Shown: positions 58,666-64,000 of the stretch, piece by piece
Layout of the letters: each line of letters opens with the position of its first letter
Numbering within the stretch: position 1 is the stretch's first letter
Source of the DNA: Pelosinus sp. UFO1
Lineage (GTDB): Bacteria; Bacillota; Negativicutes; DSM-13327
Assembly (NCBI RefSeq): GCF_000725345.1
Contig: NZ_CP008852.1
Span: 734,001 to 798,000 of the forward strand
Length of the DNA: 64,000 nucleotides
Direction: 5' to 3'
Program-made: the position numbers and the translations under genes
Notes under the pieces: generated by a model
Databases searched by the model: none
Seen by the model: only the letters and a program-made list of their open reading frames with translations
What the model was told of the DNA's origin: nothing

Positions 58666-60030
58666 ATGGACACCAATAATACGAATCAGTATGTGCAACG
58701 TGGACTTAAGAATCGTCATATCCAAATGATCGCGTTGGGGGGAGCCATCGGTACAGGATTGTTCTACGGTTCTGCTACAGTAGTAAAAATGGCTGGACCA
58801 GCGATTACTTTATCTTATTTAATCGGTGGCGCAATTATATTTTTTATTATGCGAGCATTGGGAGAAATGGCTGTCGATCATCCAGTGTCAGGCTCATTCA
58901 GTGAATATGCTTATCAATATTGGGGCGAACTTCCGGGATTCATTGCTGGCTGGAACTATTGGTTTAATTATGTAGTTGTTGGTATGGCTGAATTATCAGT
59001 GGTAGGCGTTTATATTAATTATTGGTTTCCGGATATTCCAACATGGGTTTCAGCACTGATATGCTTGGTGGGCGTTACATTAATTAATATGATAAATGTA
59101 AAAGTTTATGGCGAGTTTGAATTTTGGTTTGCCATTATTAAGGTAATAGCAATCATTGGCATGATTGTTTTTGGTATAGGGATGATTGTTTTTGGTGTTG
59201 GTAATGGTGGACAACCTATTGGGATCAGTAACTTATGGACACATGGAGGATTTTTACCAAATGGCATACAGGGAGTGGTGATGTCGCTGGTTTTAGTCAT
59301 GTTTTCATTTGGTGGTGTAGAGCTTGTAGGAATTACTGCTGGTGAAGCTGAGAATCCTGAAAAAACCATTCCACAAGCCATTAATCAAGTTGTATGGAGA
59401 ATTTTACTATTTTATATAGGAGCTATGGGAGTGATTTTAGCAATATTCCCGTGGATTGAAATGGAGTCAACGGGGAGTCCTTTCGTACAGATATTTTCTC
59501 ATGTAGGTATTTCGTCAGCAGCTAATTTGTTGAATTTTGTAGTTCTTACGGCAGCTTTATCAGCATATAATAGTGCTTTATATAGTAACGGAAGAATGTT
59601 ATACGGTTTGGCCGAACAAGGAAATGCTCCGAAAATCTTTGGTAAATTAAATTCAGCAGGTACACCAGTAAATGCAGTATTGGTTTCTACAGTGTTTACA
59701 TTAATTGTAGTGTTATTAAGTTATTTAAACCCAGAGAAAGTATTCTTATACTTAATGTCATTGGCGACTATTTCGATTATTATTAATTGGGCGATTATTT
59801 TAATTGTACAGTTAAAGTCTCGCAAACATAAAGAACAGGCCAATAAACACATATTGTTTAAAATGCCGTTATACCCTATTGCATCTTATATCGGTTTAGC
59901 TTTTTTAGCAGCTGTTGTTGTTATTATGGCTTTCATGCCTGACATGCGTTTCTCGTTGTATATTGCACCTGTTTGGTTGTTATGTTTGTATATTGGTTAC
60001 AAAATTAAAACAACAGCCCAAAGTAAATAG
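58666..60030 (+). CDS. Amino acid permease (APC, AAT family)
   Basis: A 454-residue, twelve-span permease with the AAT-family start RGLKNRHIQMIALGGAIGTG, then GEMAVDHPVSGSFSEYAYQY and GGVELVGITAGEAENPEKTI. It imports an amino acid with protons, by similarity to ProY/aromatic or histidine permeases; specificity is not clear. It is co-transcribed with an Lrp-type sensor, so the amino acid may be the effector. Confidence 0.93.
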   Translation: MDTNNTNQYVQRGLKNRHIQMIALGGAIGTGLFYGSATVVKMAGPAITLSYLIGGAIIFFIMRALGEMAVDHPVSGSFSEYAYQYWGELPGFIAGWNYWFNYVVVGMAELSVVGVYINYWFPDIPTWVSALICLVGVTLINMINVKVYGEFEFWFAIIKVIAIIGMIVFGIGMIVFGVGNGGQPIGISNLWTHGGFLPNGIQGVVMSLVLVMFSFGGVELVGITAGEAENPEKTIPQAINQVVWRILLFYIGAMGVILAIFPWIEMESTGSPFVQIFSHVGISSAANLLNFVVLTAALSAYNSALYSNGRMLYGLAEQGNAPKIFGKLNSAGTPVNAVLVSTVFTLIVVLLSYLNPEKVFLYLMSLATISIIINWAIILIVQLKSRKHKEQANKHILFKMPLYPIASYIGLAFLAAVVVIMAFMPDMRFSLYIAPVWLLCLYIGYKIKTTAQSK

Positions 60031-60156
60031 CTGTAGTTATAAAAGGATGGTAAGTAGAAACTTATCATTTATAATGACGAAAGAATCCCCTGCCGCAATT
60101 GAAGTGCACCCTAGTTCGGGAAGATAAAAAAACACCATATGTAGGATTACTTGAAA

Positions 60157-60305
60157 TTAAGCAGACTGGCGCCGTTTTTCAAACGGTGTCAGTTTTGTTT
60201 TGAGGTTATACCGTTCATAGTTATAGTAATGTATGCATTGCTCAACAGCTTCTCTTGCTTCATCTATGGTTATAAACTGAAGCCAAAGTTGCCCAAAAAG
60301 CACAG
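60157..60305 (-). pseudogene. C-terminal remnant of a second IS3-family transposase
   Basis: The minus strand reads FITIDEAREAVEQCIHYYNY, then YNLKTKLTPFEKRRQSA and a stop at 60157, the terminal part of an IS3-type OrfB (YYNxxR...L..L.P..YR). It is a different element from the remnant at 41591. No ends are seen. The rest of 60031-60608 has no gene. Confidence 0.75.
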
Positions 60306-60608
60306 TATCAGAGCACGTAGGATACGTCTACCCTTTTTAGGGAATAACAGCAATAAATTAGAACCAATAATTATTTTAAAAAACAGAAGTCTGTTTTTAA
60401 GGTAGTACGCCTTTATGGATAACGCGAAAGGCAATATGAAATTCCCTCAGCTATCAAATGATAGGAACAATGATGTAATTCTTTGCGATGACGAGAACGT
60501 ATACCCTATAAGGACAATGGGATGAAATGTAGTAAATAAAAAGAGGATTTACAAATTTTGTATTGAAAAGTAAATAGTAAGAATATTGAAAATGTACAGG
60601 AGGATCAT

Positions 60609-62003
60609 ATGGAAAAGGTTTTTTCTAATTTGGATGCTAGTAAGGCCGACCTCGTTAAAGCAATTCAGACAGTAATTGGATTTCACAGTGTTAAAGGAGA
60701 TCCACAGCCAGGTGCGCCATTCGGCAAAGAGAATAAAGATGCGCTGGACTTTGCATTGGCGGAAGCTAAAAAACTTGGTTTTACCGTAAAGAATCTTGAT
60801 GGATATTGTGGTTATGCTGAGTATGGCGTGGGGGAAGAATATGTTGCCGTACTTGGACATTTAGATATTGTACCTCTTGGTAAGGGCTGGACTTCTCCAC
60901 CTCTTGAGGGGAAAATTGTGAACAATTGTATCATAGGACGTGGGGCGATCGATGATAAAGGGCCAATTTTTGCTGCTTTATATGCCTTGAAAGCCATTAA
61001 AGATGCGGGAATAACGCTGAAGCATCGCATTCGAGTTATTTTTGGTTGCGATGAAGAAGTTGGTATGATGGATATGGAGCATTATTTGAAACATGAACCA
61101 GCACCATGCTTTGGTTTTACTCCTGATTCTACTTTCCCGGTAACCTATGGAGAAAAGGGACATGTCAATATTTTTCTCTCCGCAGTGCTTGGGGAACAAC
61201 CAGCAACCAATGTGATTGTAAGCATCGGCGGTGGCGATACGATGAACGTCGTACCAGATTATGCAGAAGCTACCGTAAGAGTAACTGATCCTAGTGCTTT
61301 CATAGCATTATCCCAGAGATATACCCAACGGGAAAAATGTCAGCTGACTGCCGAAGGCGGTAATGGCAATGAAGTGGTGATAAAAGTAAAAGGCAGACCT
61401 GCTCACGCTATGGAACCAGCGATGGGTGATAATGCTGTTAGCCGTCTGTGCGCTTTTTTAGTTGAATGTCAATTGAGCGGGACCCTTGCAGAGTTTGTTG
61501 GCAAAATCAATACACTCCTAGGGCGGGAATGTGATGGGCAGTCTTTAGGTATTGCGTGTAGCGATGAAGTATCCGGTGGTCTGACCTTGAATTTTTCACG
61601 AATTATATGCAAGAATGGGAATGTGGAAGTTGGCTGTGACATCCGTGTACCAGTGACTGTCAACCCAGAAACGATAGCGGAAAAAATAAAAGGGGCTACC
61701 GCTGCTTTAGGATTAAAACTGGAGATACCCGAAATTACCCAGCCTCTATATTATCCTAAAGACAGCTTTTTGGTCACGACATTGACCGAAATTTTTTGTC
61801 GGCAATTTGGCAAAGAAGTAGCACCTATGACTACAGGTGGCGGTACTTATGCAAAAACAATGCCTAATACTGTGGCTTTTGGTATGGCCTTTCCTGGAGG
61901 AATATCTAAAGGTGAACATGAGGCTGACGAAAAACTTGATTTAGATGAATTGACGCTAGCGACAAAAATACTTGCGGAAGCCATGATAAAACTAGCGCAA
62001 TAA
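60609..62003 (+). CDS. Dipeptidase PepV/Sapep-type, M20 family
   Basis: The 464-residue metallopeptidase has Zn/Mn-site segments LGHLDIVPLG (His, Asp), RGAIDDKGP (bridging Asp), GCDEEVGM (catalytic Glu, ligand Glu) and a late GGTYAKTMPNTVAFG/HEADEKLDL region with the last His. This is the PepV/Sapep dipeptidase type. It hydrolyses dipeptides inside the cell. GGAGGATCAT precedes the ATG. A 22-bp-stem terminator closes the transcript. Confidence 0.94.
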   Translation: MEKVFSNLDASKADLVKAIQTVIGFHSVKGDPQPGAPFGKENKDALDFALAEAKKLGFTVKNLDGYCGYAEYGVGEEYVAVLGHLDIVPLGKGWTSPPLEGKIVNNCIIGRGAIDDKGPIFAALYALKAIKDAGITLKHRIRVIFGCDEEVGMMDMEHYLKHEPAPCFGFTPDSTFPVTYGEKGHVNIFLSAVLGEQPATNVIVSIGGGDTMNVVPDYAEATVRVTDPSAFIALSQRYTQREKCQLTAEGGNGNEVVIKVKGRPAHAMEPAMGDNAVSRLCAFLVECQLSGTLAEFVGKINTLLGRECDGQSLGIACSDEVSGGLTLNFSRIICKNGNVEVGCDIRVPVTVNPETIAEKIKGATAALGLKLEIPEITQPLYYPKDSFLVTTLTEIFCRQFGKEVAPMTTGGGTYAKTMPNTVAFGMAFPGGISKGEHEADEKLDLDELTLATKILAEAMIKLAQ

Positions 62004-62017
62004 TAAGGTATAATAGT

Positions 62018-62068
62018 AAAAAGATAAGGGGTAGTAGAGTTATTTTCTCTACTACCCCTTATCTTTTT
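62018..62068 (+). terminator. Strong terminator of the dipeptidase gene
   Basis: A perfect 22-bp stem (62018-62039 with 62047-62068) encloses a 7-nt loop, rich in G/C in its middle and ending in TTTTT. The remaining 62069-62300 has a partial GAAGCAGACGGGGG repeat (62098) and no gene. Confidence 0.9.
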
Positions 62069-62300
62069 ATAATCACACGTCTATAAAGGGCGCGATGGAA
62101 GCAGACGGGGGAAATGGTTTTGTCTTTGTTTAAGGCAACCTTAACTTACGGTGGATGTCCTCAAAAGTTCTGTCAATTATTGAGCGAGATTTGTTTGTAT
62201 ATTTGCATAAATAGTTTAACTTATTTATGGATATTGTCTCTATTTATACAATTTTTACATACTCGTCTTTTATTTTTAGCGTAATTTTTTCACTTAGCTC

Positions 62301-63203
62301 TTACCCAATAGTTATGAGATTTCGACCATTGTTTTTGCTCTGATACATTAATTGATCTACACGCTTTATTAGACTGTCTATAGTATCTTCTGCTTTTACT
62401 AACGTACCTCCACCTGATACAGTTACACACAATAACCCTTCGTTGATGTGGAGACATGATTTTTCTACCAAGATTCGAAGTTTATTAGCAGCATATTCTA
62501 GTTTATTTTCTGTTAAATTACCACTGAGAATAGCTATTATTTCTTCGCCACCCCATCTAATGACTACATCAGAAGCTCTGAGGCCGTTAACTAGTGTCTT
62601 GCTAACCATTTTTAAAACAGAATCACCAACGTCGTGACCATACTCATCATTTACTTGTTTAAAATGGTCAATGTCAAAAAAAAGTATTCCTAGTATAGCC
62701 CCGTTTCTGTGCACCTCATGTAGCTTGGATGTCAGATAGTCCTCAGCAAAACGTCTATTCTTTAGGCCGGTAAGTGTATCAACCATTACTAGCGCATTCA
62801 GCTGGTGGATTTCTTTTGTTAATTCATCGTGAACTGAGTTGTCTACAAATACTTCTGTTACTCCCAAAGTTTCGCCATCATCATCCAATAAAGGAATTAC
62901 CCGTATAGACACTGGAACCCGATATCCTTCTTTATGATGAATGTAAACTTCAACTTCGCGAATTTGAGAGTCTTTTAGAGTAGCATCAATTGGACATTCC
63001 TTCGTACAGAGGTTATTTCCTTCTCCATCAATATGCATTAATATGTTACTGCAATAGGGTTTTTTAATTACTTCGGAATGTGAGTAGCCAGTAATCTTTT
63101 CAGCGCTCATATTCCAAAATAATATTCTCTTGTCTTTATCTACAATATAGAGACCATCATATAAGTTATTTAAGATGCTCGGATTGTAAAGTTTTTCTTT
63201 CAT
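62301..63203 (-). CDS. PAS-GGDEF diguanylate cyclase
   Basis: An N-terminal PAS domain (LYIVDKDKRILFWNMSAEKI, residues about 15-120) is joined to a GGDEF domain (about 140-300) with DTLTGLKNRR, FFDIDHFKQVNDEYGHDVGD and the active-site loop RWGGEEI. The signature is GGEEI, in place of GGDEF, a tolerated variant. The enzyme would make cyclic di-GMP in response to a signal at the PAS domain. There is no membrane segment. AAGGAGG precedes the ATG. There is no clear I-site RxxD before GGEE. Confidence 0.93.
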   Translation of the reverse strand: MKEKLYNPSILNNLYDGLYIVDKDKRILFWNMSAEKITGYSHSEVIKKPYCSNILMHIDGEGNNLCTKECPIDATLKDSQIREVEVYIHHKEGYRVPVSIRVIPLLDDDGETLGVTEVFVDNSVHDELTKEIHQLNALVMVDTLTGLKNRRFAEDYLTSKLHEVHRNGAILGILFFDIDHFKQVNDEYGHDVGDSVLKMVSKTLVNGLRASDVVIRWGGEEIIAILSGNLTENKLEYAANKLRILVEKSCLHINEGLLCVTVSGGGTLVKAEDTIDSLIKRVDQLMYQSKNNGRNLITIG

Positions 63204-63295
63204 ATTCTGGTCGTTGCCTCCTTACGGTAATAGCACTAATTCGCCAAAACTTTTCAAACTCCTGTCCAAGCAGTTTAACGATATATAATAGCTAA

Positions 63296-63335
63296 GAACT
63301 CCCGCCCAATTTGTGGATTTAGCAGGAGTTTCGTA
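63296..63335. repeat. Degenerate GGCAGGAGTT hairpin
   Basis: AAGAACTCCCGCCCAATTTG and GATTTAGCAGGAGTTTCG form an imperfect stem of the same family as 6114-6152. The flanking ACGTTTATGAGAAATGTTAC matches the flank at 39350. Confidence 0.6.
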
Positions 63336-63505
63336 CGTTTATGAGAAATGTTACAAAGATAGATTAAGGGCAGTAGATTTTGTTATTGGATTGATTTATC
63401 GGAAGAAGCGTCCTTGAGAGTCTGCATTAGGGCGAAAGTAAATGTTATTAAGCAAAATTTCCAAAAACATTGATGAAGATGTTGTTATTGGAGGCTCTTT
63501 TAATT

Positions 63506-64000
63506 ATGGAATTAAGACAAATTGAATATTTTTGTATGGTAGGCAAATTACAGAGTTTTACCAGAGCGGCGGAACAATTACATATTTCTCAGCCTTCTAT
63601 TACTCAGGCCATTCGCAAGCTGGAGGAAGAAATTGATGTTCAGCTTTTTGACAGGAGTAAAAAGAAAGCCGTTCTTACGGCAGAAGGTCAGGCTTTCCTC
63701 TCACGAATGGAAAAGATTCTTGATGACTGTCAACAAGCCGTTCAGGAAGCAAAGGACTTTAAAACATGGCGAAAAGGTACGGTTAAATTAGGTGTTCCGC
63801 CCATGATTGAATCTTACTTATTTCCTGACATTTTCTCTTGTTTTAAACAGGCCTACCCAGCTTTACAACTGATTGCTTTTGAAGAAACATCCTCCTTGGA
63901 TGCTGCTGCTAAACTAGAAAAAGACGAACTTGATTTGGCAATCATCATTCTTCCTGAGAATTCGGAAACTCTCAATACCTCGGTAATCACCCAGGAACAA
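63506..64000 (+). CDS. LysR family transcriptional regulator (cut by window end)
   Basis: The frame begins MELRQIEYFCMVGKLQSFTR with AAEQLHISQPSITQAIRKLE as the HTH, typical of LysR proteins. About 165 codons are present, through the start of the co-inducer domain (VKLGVPPMIESYLFPDIFSC), with no stop before the window ends. GGAGG lies upstream at 63490. It may regulate a gene outside the window. Confidence 0.92.
   Translation, partial: MELRQIEYFCMVGKLQSFTRAAEQLHISQPSITQAIRKLEEEIDVQLFDRSKKKAVLTAEGQAFLSRMEKILDDCQQAVQEAKDFKTWRKGTVKLGVPPMIESYLFPDIFSCFKQAYPALQLIAFEETSSLDAAAKLEKDELDLAIIILPENSETLNTSVITQEQ

Overview
The window is AT-rich bacterial DNA with Gram-positive-style GGAGG ribosome binding sites, frequent GTG/TTG starts, a T-box leader, a CO dehydrogenase locus, TRAP and MFS transporters, many small flavin/Fe-S redox proteins and a large load of dispersed hairpin repeats. 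This fits an anaerobic Firmicute, most likely a Negativicutes/Sporomusaceae relative (Pelosinus- or Sporomusa-like). That assignment is inference from gene content; there is no rRNA or tRNA in the window to test it.

Layout. 1-2.0 kb: a secreted GH18 glycosidase and a possible cytochrome remnant. 2.0-5.6 kb: a CO-oxidation locus, with a CooA-like CO sensor, the CODH catalytic subunit CooS and the nickel-insertion ATPase CooC; a TGTCG-N6-TGACA palindrome lies between cooA and cooS. 6.4-12.9 kb: a BASS-family transporter, a DUF362/ferredoxin protein, two membrane proteins (one an internal duplication) and a PD-(D/E)XK-XPD helicase. 13-20 kb: two small redox/efflux regulons, one TetR-SDR-OYE with GAACGATCGTTC operators, the other an alpha/beta hydrolase divergent from MFS-MerR-lipoprotein with two MerR-type 19-bp-spacer promoters. 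20-21 kb: an RsmH-type methyltransferase.

21.7-26.2 kb is a probable anti-phage island: an AlbA_2 (Schlafen-type) protein and a DUF4238 protein form one pair, followed by a Septu-like ATPase plus HNH nuclease pair. Directly downstream, in 800 bp without protein genes, are a 21-bp-stem palindrome, a strong sigma-A promoter, a roughly 260-nt candidate structured RNA ending in a terminator, and an 83-nt sequence that folds on paper into a four-way junction.

27-36 kb: a flavin reductase/HxlR pair, a YkvI-like permease under a T-box, a DctPQM TRAP transporter, a cupin, regulator remnants, and a TetR plus Fe-S protein pair. 36-45 kb: two nearly identical flavoproteins, a secreted PDZ-like protein, a HAD phosphatase, a Met/His-rich small protein, and a MarR-MFS-flavoprotein regulon with three matching operators. 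45-50 kb: an AraC-GH31-MFS sugar-utilisation cluster. 50-57.8 kb: a methyltransferase whose 3' end is duplicated 6 kb away, an Rrf2 regulator with paired operators, and TetR with two aldo-keto reductases, an SDR and an ABM monooxygenase. 58-64 kb: Lrp with an amino-acid permease, a PepV-type dipeptidase, a PAS-GGDEF protein and a LysR gene cut by the window end.

The region is notable for repeats. At least three families of intergenic hairpins recur, often at the broken ends of duplicated gene fragments. They include long GGGGACAGG/CCTGTCCCC and GGGGTCAGGCTTGA palindromes resembling REP elements, but no matching RAYT transposase is present here.
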